Position numbers and translations under genes: made by a program. Of a stretch of DNA of 54,911 bases, positions 1 through 7,556 are shown in pieces. Within the stretch, counting starts at the first letter, position 1. Every line of letters starts with the position of its first letter. Under the pieces are notes generated by a model. It did not search any database and had not been told where the DNA came from. It was given only the letters and a program-made list of their open reading frames with translations. The stretch comes from Salinivirgaceae bacterium (GTDB lineage: Bacteria > Bacteroidota > Bacteroidia > Bacteroidales > SZUA-534), in the NCBI GenBank assembly GCA_017645945.1, contig JAGCNL010000085.1, forward strand, positions 1 through 54,911, in the 5' to 3' direction.

Positions 1-47
1 ATGCTGTGTTCCTGCTGGCGGAAGATTTGCAGAATGGAAGTTTGTAA
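1..47 (+). CDS. 3' end of an AAA ATPase (DUF4143 type), cut by window edge
   Basis: The frame starting at base 3 reads AVFLLAEDLQNGSL and stops at 45-47. This matches, with one substitution, the last 14 residues of the complete ATPase at 13148-14491 (AVFLLAEDLQNGCL). The similarity continues about 20 bases past the stop (taatggt, then ttcggaatg), so the two loci share their 3' flank as well as the coding end. The rest of the gene lies left of the window. Identity is inferred from the paralogue; 14 residues alone would not name a family. Confidence 0.75.
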   Translation, partial: AVFLLAEDLQNGSL

Positions 48-69
48 TGGTTGTGGTTTCGGAATGAGT

Positions 70-504
70 TTATTTGCGTTTTAATTTCCCTATTTTTTCC
101 AAATATGTTTTCCTACACAAGTTCATTTCCCCATTCAAACCCTCTATCCTTTCCAAAAATTCCTTGGTATCGATATTTATCTGCCAATAATCAATGAGCG
201 TGTCTTTGTTCAGAAGAATCCACCTTTTGGTGTCGGCAATTTGCTCGGCGGTCATAAGGTTTGAAGCCCCTGAAACCTCGGGATTGTCGCACACCGAAAA
301 CGCGACACAACGGCCGTCAATAAAGATTCTTACCGTCGGCTGCGGCTCAACATAATTGACTCCCACCCAAACTTTGTGAAAGAGCCCCGTCCACTCTGGA
401 AGTAAATAGTCCATATCGAAAGAGCCGTCTTTGAAGAACAGTTCTTTCATAGTCGCCAACATTTGTTTTTGTTCATCAGGTGTTGCTCTTCTCGTATTAT
501 CCAT
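70..504 (-). CDS. hypothetical protein, 144 aa
   Basis: I do not recognise this family. The product looks soluble, with no signal peptide or membrane segment. It has a likely beta-strand core (VWVGVNYVEPQPTVRIFIDG, about residues 45-65) and a charged helical C-terminus ending KIGKLKRK. The ATG at 504 lies 11 bases after the stop of the gene at 516-950, so this is the fourth and last gene of the unit that begins at 1456 behind element C1. Its stop faces the tail of the ATPase fragment at 1-47, 22 bases away. Short spacing, same strand and a clean ATG support it as a real gene; function is unknown. Confidence 0.7.
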   Translation of the reverse strand: MDNTRRATPDEQKQMLATMKELFFKDGSFDMDYLLPEWTGLFHKVWVGVNYVEPQPTVRIFIDGRCVAFSVCDNPEVSGASNLMTAEQIADTKRWILLNKDTLIDYWQINIDTKEFLERIEGLNGEMNLCRKTYLEKIGKLKRK

Positions 505-515
505 TTCAACATCAA

Positions 516-950
516 TTATATAGTTCTACAATCATCAAAAGGCGCAAAAAAACATTTCCACATAAGTCTTGCGAACTCAATGTTTTTGTATTCACCCATA
601 AGCAATGAATCGGCTTTGAGCCAATCTTTAATGTGGCTGCAGGCATATTCATAATCCGCCTTTTCGGTGCCATCTGCCAATACATTCAAAACCTCACCAC
701 TTTCAATACCGAAAGTCACATCCCAACCTTTTCCAATCACGTGGAATCGGGCAGGTTCACTATCACCTTGCAACAGTTTCAACTCCCATTGGCTATGTGG
801 GAACAGGCTATGCTCTGTATCTTTTTCATTCAGAACAAAGAACGGTTTAAGTGGGGGCCTATAGCCATTCGCCCATTCTTCTTTTCCCTCATTTTCACAC
901 TGTTCAGCCAAATCGCTGTAGTATTTGTCCATTTCTTCTTTTGTTTTCAT
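516..950 (-). CDS. hypothetical protein, 144 aa
   Basis: Unrecognised soluble protein. The N-terminus is charged and helical (MKTKEEMDKYYSDLAEQCEN). The middle looks like beta strands (LFPHSQWELKLLQGD, then RFHVIGKGWDVTFGIESGEV), and the C-terminus is helical with aromatic residues (FARLMWKCFFAPFDDC). No catalytic motif is visible. It is the third gene of the unit 1456 to 70, 30 bases after the stop of the 71-residue gene and 11 bases before the next start. Overlapping plus-strand reading frames here have no support and are taken as shadows. Confidence 0.7.
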   Translation of the reverse strand: MKTKEEMDKYYSDLAEQCENEGKEEWANGYRPPLKPFFVLNEKDTEHSLFPHSQWELKLLQGDSEPARFHVIGKGWDVTFGIESGEVLNVLADGTEKADYEYACSHIKDWLKADSLLMGEYKNIEFARLMWKCFFAPFDDCRTI

Positions 951-980
951 AGCCGAATGTTTTAAAGTCTTAATTATGAG

Positions 981-1196
981 TTATTTCCTTATCGCCTGCT
1001 TATACAAATCGGAATCTTTATCCAACCTGTAAAAACCTTTTCCCTCGCCGCCCAAATCCCACGAAGGCACGGCCTGCCACATCTTGAACAAATCGTTTCG
1101 GCGTCGGAATTTGCGGTGGCATATCTTTTTGCCAATTTTCTGCGATTTACAGCAAGCCCACGTGCCGCCTGCAATCTTTTTTCTGCTTCTGCTCAT
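981..1196 (-). CDS. small basic protein, 71 aa, MSRSRKK family
   Basis: A 71-residue, strongly basic protein beginning MSRSRKK. From memory, short bacterial hypothetical proteins with this start and a KS-K-K-HRKFRRR pattern recur in many genomes; no function is known to me. Cys15-Cys16 and Cys26-His27 could bind a metal, which is inference only. The competing 61-residue frame at 989-1174 has no such pattern and is rejected. Second gene of the unit starting at 1456, 26 bases after the first gene. Confidence 0.65.
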   Translation of the reverse strand: MSRSRKKIAGGTWACCKSQKIGKKICHRKFRRRNDLFKMWQAVPSWDLGGEGKGFYRLDKDSDLYKQAIRK

Positions 1197-1222
1197 AGTG
1201 TGTTGTGTTCTGCGTTTATAAA

Positions 1223-1456
1223 TTATTTTTTTTCGTGTCTTTCGACAAAGAAATCCTTCCCGAAAAAGCCCGTTGGGCTGTCCTTTATCGACCGATACAA
1301 ATTATCAATATCCGCCTGCGTTTCACCGTGTTCGTTCTCCAAAGTGTAGTAGTCGCTGTTGCGGTCGTAGTTTGGATTGAAGAAATACTCGTCGGGACAA
1401 TCAGCAACGTTGCGGCGGCGGTTTTTAGGGTTTGGTTTGCTCGTTTTCATAGTCAT
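1223..1456 (-). CDS. hypothetical protein, 77 aa, first gene of its unit
   Basis: A short polar protein (KPNPKNRRRNVADCPDEYFF, then a region rich in Asp, Asn and Tyr), not recognised. Two ATGs are possible, at 1456 and 1450. The second follows the base pattern ACT-ATG seen before several other first genes here (for example 2538 and 12377), so 1450 may be the true start. It is the leader of a four-gene unit. The GCAAA of element C1 begins 26 bases upstream of the 1450 ATG, which suggests a very short leader transcript. Confidence 0.65.
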   Translation of the reverse strand: MTMKTSKPNPKNRRRNVADCPDEYFFNPNYDRNSDYYTLENEHGETQADIDNLYRSIKDSPTGFFGKDFFVERHEKK

Positions 1457-1475
1457 CTTTTTTAATGTTCACGGT

Positions 1476-1530
1476 GCAAAGGAAAATGTAGGGTGTGCGA
1501 GATTCAGGTACAGGTTTGTTTTTTTAGAAT
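1476..1530 (-). promoter_or_regulatory. element C1: palindromic promoter-like repeat
   Basis: First of eight copies of a dispersed element. On the plus strand it reads GCAAAGGAAA, a short spacer, then GTGTGCGAGATTCAGGTACA and GGTTTG followed by a T run. Read on the minus strand, the GCAAA end gives TTnnTTTGC, close to the Bacteroidota -7 box TAnnTTTG, just upstream of the gene starting at 1456/1450. The palindromic part, with core GCGAGATT, lies further upstream. Pairing arms in this copy are weak (TGT/ACA). Confidence 0.6.
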
Positions 1531-1569
1531 AATTTTTTTGTATGGCTTAAAAATGTTACATCTACCTAC

Positions 1570-2538
1570 TCACTCACGCCATTTGTATCCGTTATAAGGG
1601 CATCCCAAATAAGGTTTATCAGGATTATCACGGCTGAATAATGTTCCGTTTTTGCTGAAAAACCACGGATTACGTTCATCAACATCTATGTATGGGGTTT
1701 CCTCATCGCGCCTCAGAATTGGTGCGTCGCAAAAGAAATCTTTGTCAATCTCGCGCATAGTGGACGGAAACCAGACATAACCTGGCGACCATACGGCATC
1801 GCACTTTATTGATTCCACACCTTCAGGCAGTCGCAGTTCCTTTAAATGGCTGGCGTGAAAGGCGCTGGCTTCAATTTTCTTTACCGAAGAAGGTATGACA
1901 ACATTTGTAAGATAATTGCCCGCAAAACAGCAAGCGGGTATTTTTTTCAGACTGTTTGAGAGTCGCAAGTATTCAATCGGGCAGCCATCAAAACTGCATT
2001 CGCCGATAGCGGTAATTCCATTGTGCATATTCACACTTTCAAGATTCTCGCAATCACTGAACGCATTGTCATCAATTATGCGGACTGACGTTGGAAATAT
2101 CAAATAATCAACAACTTTGTTTCCGCAAGCGGCATACCGCCCAATGATTTCAACGCCACTGGGTATTTCAACGGCGGAATCAACTGGCACGTGAACCCAA
2201 ATCAGTCCGTCGCTGCTGAAAGCCATATGGTTGCAGACTTTGAAAACGCTGCCGTACTTTTTGTTAAGTATCATTTTCTCAAGAAGATAAATCTCATCTT
2301 TGAAAGTGTCGTCAGTTATATCGTCCTCATAATCTTTTCTTTGCGTATTTAGTTCGCTAATGTCAACCATCACCGTTTGGCAAAATGACAACAGTTCTGA
2401 CATTTTCTTAACATCGTCATCGCTGTATTCGCCTGAAATACACAATATTTCCGCATCCCCGTTTTGGTTTAGCCAACTTTCAAACGATTTGACTTCGCCA
2501 TTAAAAACCGCCCGTTTTTGTGTGTTTTTCGTTTCCAT
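1570..2538 (-). CDS. BspA-like leucine-rich repeat protein, 322 aa
   Basis: Residues from about 120 on carry LRR_5 (BspA-like) repeats with the pattern IP-V-IG--AF--C--L: IPSGVEIIG, FPTSVRIIDDNAFSDCENLE, GITAIGECSFDGC, IPSSVKKIEASAFHASHL and LPEGVESIKCDAVW. The first 75 residues are not repeat-like and include a possible helical or SpoIIAA-like stretch (EILCISGEYSDDDVKKMSEL). There is no signal peptide, so the protein should stay in the cytoplasm, unlike classical BspA surface proteins. It is a single-gene unit behind element C2. LRR_5 repeats usually mediate protein binding; the partner is unknown. Confidence 0.85.
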   Translation of the reverse strand: METKNTQKRAVFNGEVKSFESWLNQNGDAEILCISGEYSDDDVKKMSELLSFCQTVMVDISELNTQRKDYEDDITDDTFKDEIYLLEKMILNKKYGSVFKVCNHMAFSSDGLIWVHVPVDSAVEIPSGVEIIGRYAACGNKVVDYLIFPTSVRIIDDNAFSDCENLESVNMHNGITAIGECSFDGCPIEYLRLSNSLKKIPACCFAGNYLTNVVIPSSVKKIEASAFHASHLKELRLPEGVESIKCDAVWSPGYVWFPSTMREIDKDFFCDAPILRRDEETPYIDVDERNPWFFSKNGTLFSRDNPDKPYLGCPYNGYKWRE

Positions 2539-2566
2539 AGTCGTACAGTTTTATGTTTTTGACACC

Positions 2567-2620
2567 GCAAAGAAAACCGCAAGGTGCGCGAGATTGCTGC
2601 GCAGGTTTGGGGAATTTTGG
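2567..2620 (-). promoter_or_regulatory. element C2: palindromic promoter-like repeat
   Basis: Reads GCAAAGAAAACCGCAAGG then TGCGC-gagattgct-GCGCA then GGTTTGGGGAATTTT. The five-base arms are perfect. GCAAA begins 29 bases upstream of the ATG at 2538, giving TTTTCTTTGC on the minus strand. It also sits about 20 bases past the stop of the next upstream gene (2641-4320). Confidence 0.65.
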
Positions 2621-2640
2621 AAGAAATCTAAAAACTTTGT

Positions 2641-4320
2641 TTAGTTTGTTTTTGTATTGCTTGTGCTTATCTCGCATTTGGGAAAGATTTTTTTGAATTT
2701 CCCCTTGCTGCCTTTAGGAACAATTATCCGTTTCAGCGAAGGACAGTTGTCGAATGCATATCCCCAAATATCAATATCCTTATTTCCAAAATACACTTCT
2801 TCTAATTGTTGGCACTCACAAAAGGCATATTTACAAATTCTTACAGCATCGGGTATTGTGACTCGTCGAACCGACGCGTAGGCAAAAGCGTACGGCGGTA
2901 TTATGGTTGTGCCGTTAGGAATAACTATGTGCTCATCGTTGCCAAAATACGCGACAGTTCGATTCAATATGTCCATCAGAATATTATCCACAAGGTGATA
3001 CTTGTCGGAAAGATTTGTCACTTCAATTGGACCGCAGTTCTCAAACGCTTGTTCTTCAATCCAACACATCGACGCAGGAATTGTGAGTTTGTTCAACGAT
3101 TTGCAACATTCAAAAGCGCCCATTCCAATGTGTTCAACGTAGTCGGGAATGACACAATCTTGCAGCGCGGCGCAACCAATAAAAATCCTTGGCGGAAGGT
3201 TTTTGAGCGTTTTAGGCAGTTTTACTTTTTTTAGAGAGAAACAGGCGCCAAATGCTGTGCGCCCAATTTCATTCACAGAATCGGGTATCTCGATTTCCTG
3301 CAATTGAGCATTTACGAATGCGTGATTTCCAATTTTAGTCACACCGTCGGGAATGGATACTCGCTTTATTGCTTTGCGCGCAAACGAATTATCGCCAATC
3401 ACTTTAATACCATCGGGGATTGCGACACATTCTGCGTTTCCGTAATAGCCGATTAGCCGTTTTTCTTTGGTATCAATCAGCATATCATCTTGACATACAA
3501 AGCGTTTCGATTGGCTTGTTATTCTAATATTGTGTTGTTCAATAGGTTTATAATCTGTCTTTTCATCAAAGTATTTGTCTATTATACTTCTGAATCTTAT
3601 TGGGTCATACATCGAAAACGGATTGTTGCCTATGGTTTTAACCGAAGCGGGAATTGCTAACTCGTGCTGCGAATTGCATAGCGAAAATGCCCCATCTTCA
3701 ATTGTTTTCACTGATTCAGGAATGGCAAAGCCCTGCAGCGATTTGCAATCAAGGAAGGCATCGCCGCCAATTATCTGAATGGTGTTTGGAAGAACAACTG
3801 TTTGCAAATTTTTGCACCAGGCAAAGGCGAGAGAATGTATTTCTTTTACCGAGTCAGGAATGGTGATTTTCTTTATGTTAGTGTTAGAAAACGCTTTTTC
3901 GAGTCGTTCTATTCCATCGGGAATCACAACCTCATCATCCAACCCAAAATAACCCAGAATTTTATGCTCATCGTTGTCAATCAGCATATTATTCACAACC
4001 GAAAAATATTTCGAGTGGTTTATCACCTCAATGCCCTGACAGTGTTCGAAAGCGTCATCAGCAATTGCCACAACTGATTTGGGAATGATAACTTTTTGCA
4101 GTTTCCCGTCGCCCCAAATGTTATTACCATTATAGAACGCAATATTGCAGATAACTCTTGTGCCCTCTCGTATGACGCACACGGGCCCTGTGGTTTTATC
4201 AATGCCAAGCAAAAATTGTCCCCAATACCGAACGCCCGACTCGTCGGTCTCGCAGTCATCATAGTAGGCGTCTTCCAAATTAAACGAATCCTCATCGTAG
4301 TAAAAGCCATCTCTTATCAT
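2641..4320 (-). CDS. BspA-like leucine-rich repeat protein, 559 aa
   Basis: LRR_5 repeats fill most of the protein (IPKSVVAIADDAFEHCQGIE, IPDSVKEIHSLAFAWCKNLQ, IPESVKTIEDGAFSLCNSQH, and more). Three segments of the form MLID--E-R-IGYFGN---IPDGI interrupt the repeats at regular intervals and are shared with the 828-residue protein at 9897. The N-terminus carries a version of the head module of the family (DESGVRYWGQFLLG, then IREGTRVICNIAFYNG). No signal peptide. The ATG at 4320 is 60 bases from element C3. Single-gene unit. Likely a cytoplasmic binding or scaffold protein; no enzyme domain is visible. Confidence 0.88.
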   Translation of the reverse strand: MIRDGFYYDEDSFNLEDAYYDDCETDESGVRYWGQFLLGIDKTTGPVCVIREGTRVICNIAFYNGNNIWGDGKLQKVIIPKSVVAIADDAFEHCQGIEVINHSKYFSVVNNMLIDNDEHKILGYFGLDDEVVIPDGIERLEKAFSNTNIKKITIPDSVKEIHSLAFAWCKNLQTVVLPNTIQIIGGDAFLDCKSLQGFAIPESVKTIEDGAFSLCNSQHELAIPASVKTIGNNPFSMYDPIRFRSIIDKYFDEKTDYKPIEQHNIRITSQSKRFVCQDDMLIDTKEKRLIGYYGNAECVAIPDGIKVIGDNSFARKAIKRVSIPDGVTKIGNHAFVNAQLQEIEIPDSVNEIGRTAFGACFSLKKVKLPKTLKNLPPRIFIGCAALQDCVIPDYVEHIGMGAFECCKSLNKLTIPASMCWIEEQAFENCGPIEVTNLSDKYHLVDNILMDILNRTVAYFGNDEHIVIPNGTTIIPPYAFAYASVRRVTIPDAVRICKYAFCECQQLEEVYFGNKDIDIWGYAFDNCPSLKRIIVPKGSKGKFKKIFPKCEISTSNTKTN

Positions 4321-4379
4321 AATCGTTCATTTTTAATTGGTTATCATATCCGATTGTCAACTGTGTTCAAAAATTTTCT

Positions 4380-4430
4380 GCAAATAAAACTTCAACCTGT
4401 GCGAGATTCGGGTACAGGTTTTGAAAAAAT
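4380..4430 (-). promoter_or_regulatory. element C3: palindromic promoter-like repeat
   Basis: Reads GCAAATAAAACTTC then AACCTGT-gcgagattcgggt-ACAGGTT and TTGAAAAAA. The seven-base arms are perfect, the longest of the family. GCAAA begins 60 bases upstream of the ATG at 4320, the longest leader in the set. The element ends about 12 bases from the stop of the gene at 4443. Confidence 0.65.
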
Positions 4431-4442
4431 CACTTTTTTCTT

Positions 4443-4535
4443 TCACCCCTTCGGGGTTTGGTTTCGTCGGCATTCCGCATCCTCGGGTTTACACCCACGG
4501 CTATGTTTTGCCAGGCCTTCGGCCTTGTCATCTAA
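4443..4535. repeat. dispersed REP-like intergenic repeat
   Basis: Short hairpins follow one another: ACCCC-ttc-GGGGT near 4446-4458, a CCTCGGG/CCCACGG pair with GTTTACACCC between (4480-4502), and GGCCttcGGCC near 4516-4526. From memory, elements with this wording (CCGAAGGGG plus a GGGTGTAAACCC part) are common between genes in Bacteroidota genomes. Here the element is read in frame as the tail of the gene at 4443-4772. Confidence 0.6.
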
Positions 4536-4772
4536 ACAACAATTAAGGAATCTTTGATAAAACTCTTCTACCGTCATTGTTCCTGTACAAGTATAATAAT
4601 CTATCCAATCACGTTTAGTCCAATTCTTACAAATAGGCACAAGTTCATCATTAGACATTTGACGATACTTTAACATCTCTTGTCGGCGTTCTTCACTCAT
4701 CGGAATCACTGCATCTTTTATCTTTTCCATATTTTTGGTTTTAAATGTTCTCGTCTTTTTACCATTTGACAT
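4443..4772 (-). CDS. hypothetical protein with a repeat-derived C-terminus
   Basis: Start taken at ATG 4772 (MSNGKKTRTF), which overlaps the end of the upstream gene by 14 bases; the longer frame from 4823 lies inside that gene and is less likely. The body (EERRQEMLKYRQMSNDELVP, then WTKRDWIDYYTCTGTMTVEE) is not recognised. The last 23 residues (KAEGLAKHSRGCKPEDAECR and the following NQTPKG) are the translation of a dispersed intergenic repeat described separately, so the ancestral protein probably ended near FLNCCL. Sixth and last gene of the unit starting at 7529. Confidence 0.6.
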   Translation of the reverse strand: MSNGKKTRTFKTKNMEKIKDAVIPMSEERRQEMLKYRQMSNDELVPICKNWTKRDWIDYYTCTGTMTVEEFYQRFLNCCLDDKAEGLAKHSRGCKPEDAECRRNQTPKG

Positions 4773-4959
4773 CTTTAATATTGATACACCCTTGTGATTC
4801 AAGATATTCAACAAATTCCTCATAAGTCATATTATCAATAACACGTATACCAAATCCATTTTTGTCAATTTCGATATGGTATTTTAATCCTTTGAGAACA
4901 CTATCCATTTCTCTCTCATTGTCGGTAATCTGCGGTTCAAATTGTTTATCTTCTTCCAT
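4759..4959 (-). CDS. hypothetical protein, about 66 aa
   Basis: Start taken at ATG 4959 (MEEDKQFEPQITDNEREMDS); the longer frame would need the TTG at 4983. Acidic and soluble, with the segment YHIEIDKNGFGIRVIDNMTY suggesting two beta strands, followed by a helix EEFVEYLESQG. Not recognised. It lies 25 bases after the stop of the gene at 4985-5626 and overlaps the next gene by 14 bases, consistent with translational coupling. Confidence 0.6.
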   Translation of the reverse strand: MEEDKQFEPQITDNEREMDSVLKGLKYHIEIDKNGFGIRVIDNMTYEEFVEYLESQGCINIKDVKW

Positions 4960-4984
4960 ATCCAAAAGCCTAAAACTAATCAAC

Positions 4985-5626
4985 TTACAACTTACTACCC
5001 AAAATATTGCACTCCGAATAATCCACTTCGAAACCGCTGTTGAAATCGCGGCAATAGATTAAATCGGTGATTGCGAAGCCCGAATGCTCCCAAAGCGTGT
5101 GGAACTGCATAATCAGGTGTAGGTTGGCGGTCAGTTGCGGGTCAAGGTGCTCGTTCCAGTTATCGTCCTCGCCGCCAATCAAATCGCTAAAACTGTCTTC
5201 AACAGGAAATCCAATAGAGCCAACACCAAAAGAATACCCAGGATTCCAACTGTCGTCAGTGAGTATTTCCCAAAGTTCCTCGCGACGCTCATCTTGCACG
5301 GGGTGCAGCCGTGGGTAGCCATCCATATAGCATTCGGCGTTGACGTGCACATCGCCCAACGCCTTGCAGACATCGTAAACTTCTTTTGTCCGTTGGTGTG
5401 TTCGGCGCAGAGCCTCGCGTAGGGCATCGTTGAAGGCGATTATGTCGGGCATCAACTCCGCTTGGTGCTGCAGCGCGAAATCGTTGATAATGATTTTCCT
5501 AGCCTCAAGCAAATGCTTTCCACCAAAGCCATCGGGTCGAAGGATTGGACGCTCATTGTAGGCGTGAATAATCTCCCATTCAATATTCTGAATCAGACGA
5601 CTTTCTAAAAATTCTTTGATAGTCAT
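4985..5626 (-). CDS. hypothetical protein, 213 aa
   Basis: Unrecognised soluble protein without signal peptide. The N-terminal half is helical and charged (ARKIIINDFALQHQAELMPD, ALREALRRTHQRTKEVYDVC). The C-terminal half is acidic with aromatics (DDSWNPGYSFGVGSIGFPVE, GGEDDNWNEHLDPQLTANLH). It follows the DnaB-like gene by 25 bases within the unit starting at 7529, so it may work with that protein; this is inference from position only. Confidence 0.7.
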   Translation of the reverse strand: MTIKEFLESRLIQNIEWEIIHAYNERPILRPDGFGGKHLLEARKIIINDFALQHQAELMPDIIAFNDALREALRRTHQRTKEVYDVCKALGDVHVNAECYMDGYPRLHPVQDERREELWEILTDDSWNPGYSFGVGSIGFPVEDSFSDLIGGEDDNWNEHLDPQLTANLHLIMQFHTLWEHSGFAITDLIYCRDFNSGFEVDYSECNILGSKL

Positions 5627-5651
5627 ATCAATGTTATTTATTGATTAACAA

Positions 5652-6437
5652 TCACTTTTTATCGCAGAACGCTGGTCCATCGTGTTCAAAGTGAACTATG
5701 GCTGTGTCAAAGCGAACATTGGGGGATTTTTCAATAATCAACTCGGCATAGCCTATTAACGAATTGCCATCGTCATCCACCTTAATTCCGTAATATTCAG
5801 GGCGGTGTATTAGCAATACGGTATCAGCATAGTGGTTTATAACTTTCTCGAAACGCAAATCATACATATTGGGGTGGCCTCCGCGTTGCGGTGACTCGCA
5901 ACTTCGCGTCAAACTGCTCAACGCCACGACGGGAATATCCACATCGTGTGACAGTTGCCGCAGTTTCTCGGTGACGGTAGCCACCGTTGCGTAATCGCCA
6001 GTGCCAAAATTATTGACACTCAAAAGATTATCAACATAAACAATATCGATATTCTCGATTAGTTTCAAGCGAGCAATCTCGTAGCGCAACTCGTTAATCT
6101 CGAATTGTGCGCTATTGTTCACAAATATTTGGTTTTCAAATTTATAACCACTCTCTTTCTTGCCAAGAATGTTGTGTATATTCTGCAATCGGTCAGCAAT
6201 TTGGGTTTCAGGGAGCGTGACGCTGAAAAACGCGACTTTCTTCCCCGCGCACGCCTGATTGTAGGCGCACGTCAGCGCCAGCGTGCGGCACCCCATTGCG
6301 GGTCGCGCTGCCACCACCGCAAGAGTCGAGTTGCGGAAACCGCCAGTAAATTTATCAAGCGCCTCAATTCCCGACATCACACCTTGTTCACGGCTGAAGT
6401 CCTCTTTTTGTACTTTGGATAGTAATTTTGTGGTCAT
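5652..6437 (-). CDS. DnaB-like helicase C-domain protein with degenerate Walker A, 261 aa
   Basis: Matches the C-terminal RecA-fold domain of replicative helicase DnaB and lacks the N-terminal primase-binding domain (full DnaB is about 450-500 aa). Visible landmarks: SGIEALDKFTGGF (22-34), Walker A region AARPAMGCRTLAL (43-55), Walker B DIVYVDN (131-137), PVVALSSLTRSCESPQ (169-184), NMYDLR (190-195), ADTVLLIHRPEYYG (204-217) and AELIIEKSPN (231-240). DnaB has RPSMGKT at the P-loop; here the Lys-Thr pair is Cys-Arg, so ATP hydrolysis is doubtful although the rest of the fold is kept. It could be a helicase-binding decoy, a structural ring subunit or a DNA-binding partner. Third gene of the unit after B1 and A1. 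Confidence 0.85.
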   Translation of the reverse strand: MTTKLLSKVQKEDFSREQGVMSGIEALDKFTGGFRNSTLAVVAARPAMGCRTLALTCAYNQACAGKKVAFFSVTLPETQIADRLQNIHNILGKKESGYKFENQIFVNNSAQFEINELRYEIARLKLIENIDIVYVDNLLSVNNFGTGDYATVATVTEKLRQLSHDVDIPVVALSSLTRSCESPQRGGHPNMYDLRFEKVINHYADTVLLIHRPEYYGIKVDDDGNSLIGYAELIIEKSPNVRFDTAIVHFEHDGPAFCDKK

Positions 6438-6464
6438 AATTGTTGATTTTTAATGGTTTAACTT

Positions 6465-7058
6465 CTAATCCCATAAGCAATGGAAATACCTGCTGAACAG
6501 GCGAAAAAACTCGTTTTTGCATTTTTCGCGGTAACGCTCGATTTTCATCTTGTATTGAAAATACTTGTCCGTTATTTTCTTGTATTCAGCACCATTAACA
6601 GGGTCGTCTTCAGGGAAATACAGTGGGTGAAGTTTGCCGTTCTTATCTTCTTCGGTCCGCAATTTCTCGCCAAACGTTCCGTATTTCTTTGTGAAGGCTT
6701 TACTTGCTTTGTTCCACTCTTTGTCATACGGGTTTTTCATCGAACATTTGTCCTTGTCCATCTCGTCGGCAAGAAAAGCCAAATGCAGAATGGTATCTTT
6801 CCAACGTTTTACATACATCTCGGTTTCCTCATCGGTAAGATTACCGCTTGGACTGATAAAATCGCCTTTCTCGTCCAATCGGTGGAATCCAACCTGTGTT
6901 TTTGCCAATTGCTTCAGCATCGGACTGATAGTGTTGCAAAACCAGTAATCAATCGACCACACATCTTTGTCGCAGAAACCGCGTTTGGCTCGCTGTTTGG
7001 CCATTCGTTCCTCAAAAGCAATGTCGCTTTTCGATTTTTGTATCTGTTTTTTAGCCAT
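6465..7058 (-). CDS. small protein A1, 197 aa, paralogue of A2
   Basis: Charged, mostly helical, soluble protein. It differs from A2 (9284-9877) at only about 22 of 197 positions by eye. The segment KRGFCDKDVWSIDYWFCNTI, followed by SPMLKQLAKTQVG, resembles a KRG-x-D-DVW-x-DY motif that I associate with hypothetical proteins of phages and integrative elements; this is remembered, not searched. The C-terminal half is Lys/Glu-rich (KYGTFGEKLRTEEDKNGKLH). It sits 27 bases upstream of the DnaB-like gene and 36 bases downstream of B1. A2 is likewise directly upstream of FtsK, so an accessory role with a hexameric DNA motor is the simplest inference. Confidence 0.8.
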   Translation of the reverse strand: MAKKQIQKSKSDIAFEERMAKQRAKRGFCDKDVWSIDYWFCNTISPMLKQLAKTQVGFHRLDEKGDFISPSGNLTDEETEMYVKRWKDTILHLAFLADEMDKDKCSMKNPYDKEWNKASKAFTKKYGTFGEKLRTEEDKNGKLHPLYFPEDDPVNGAEYKKITDKYFQYKMKIERYREKCKNEFFRLFSRYFHCLWD

Positions 7059-7094
7059 AGCAATAAACCTTTTTTCTATTTAACAATCAACGCT

Positions 7095-7529
7095 TTAAGT
7101 TCTTTTCTTTCTCCCGTACGGCAACGGCAACTCCTTTTCAGGCGGATAGTAGGTCATCTCGTAGAACAGGCCAGCGGCCAATTCTGTTTCGGTCAACTCT
7201 ACGTCGCGGTCGCAGCGGACGGGCAGGTTCAGAAACTCATTGCGCGAGTCGTGGGCGAACACCGCTCCGCAACCTCTCAAATCGCGTTTCTCAAACACGG
7301 CGCAGTTCATATCGCACATCGGCGAGCAGTACTCCCAACGGCAGATAATACGGATATGGTACGGCGTTTCCTGCGGCTGATATTCGGCCACCCATTTGCC
7401 GAAAAGTTCTTTCCAAAGTCCGAGAGTCTCCTCGGTCAGTTTTTGCCTGCTGTTGACTTCGAACAGGTGGGCAAAGTCGGCGGCAAACTCGTCGAACGGG
7501 TGATTTTTAAGAATGGTGATAACTTTCAT
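7095..7529 (-). CDS. small cysteine-cluster protein B1, 144 aa
   Basis: Start chosen at ATG 7529 (MKVITILKNHPFDEF) because a perfect Shine-Dalgarno AAGGAGGAGTT precedes it, which is unusual among the genes here; the longer frame to 7649 runs through element C4. The first 132 residues differ from B2 (12414-12854) at only about ten positions, then the C-termini diverge after YYPPEK. Cys63, Cys68, Cys72 and Cys76 (CRWEYCSPMCDMNC), with Cys87 nearby, could hold zinc or an iron-sulfur cluster. Family not recognised. First gene of a six-gene unit: B1, A1, DnaB-like, then three hypotheticals. Confidence 0.8.
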   Translation of the reverse strand: MKVITILKNHPFDEFAADFAHLFEVNSRQKLTEETLGLWKELFGKWVAEYQPQETPYHIRIICRWEYCSPMCDMNCAVFEKRDLRGCGAVFAHDSRNEFLNLPVRCDRDVELTETELAAGLFYEMTYYPPEKELPLPYGRKKRT

Positions 7530-7556
7530 AACTCCTCCTTTTTTAATGTTCACGGG

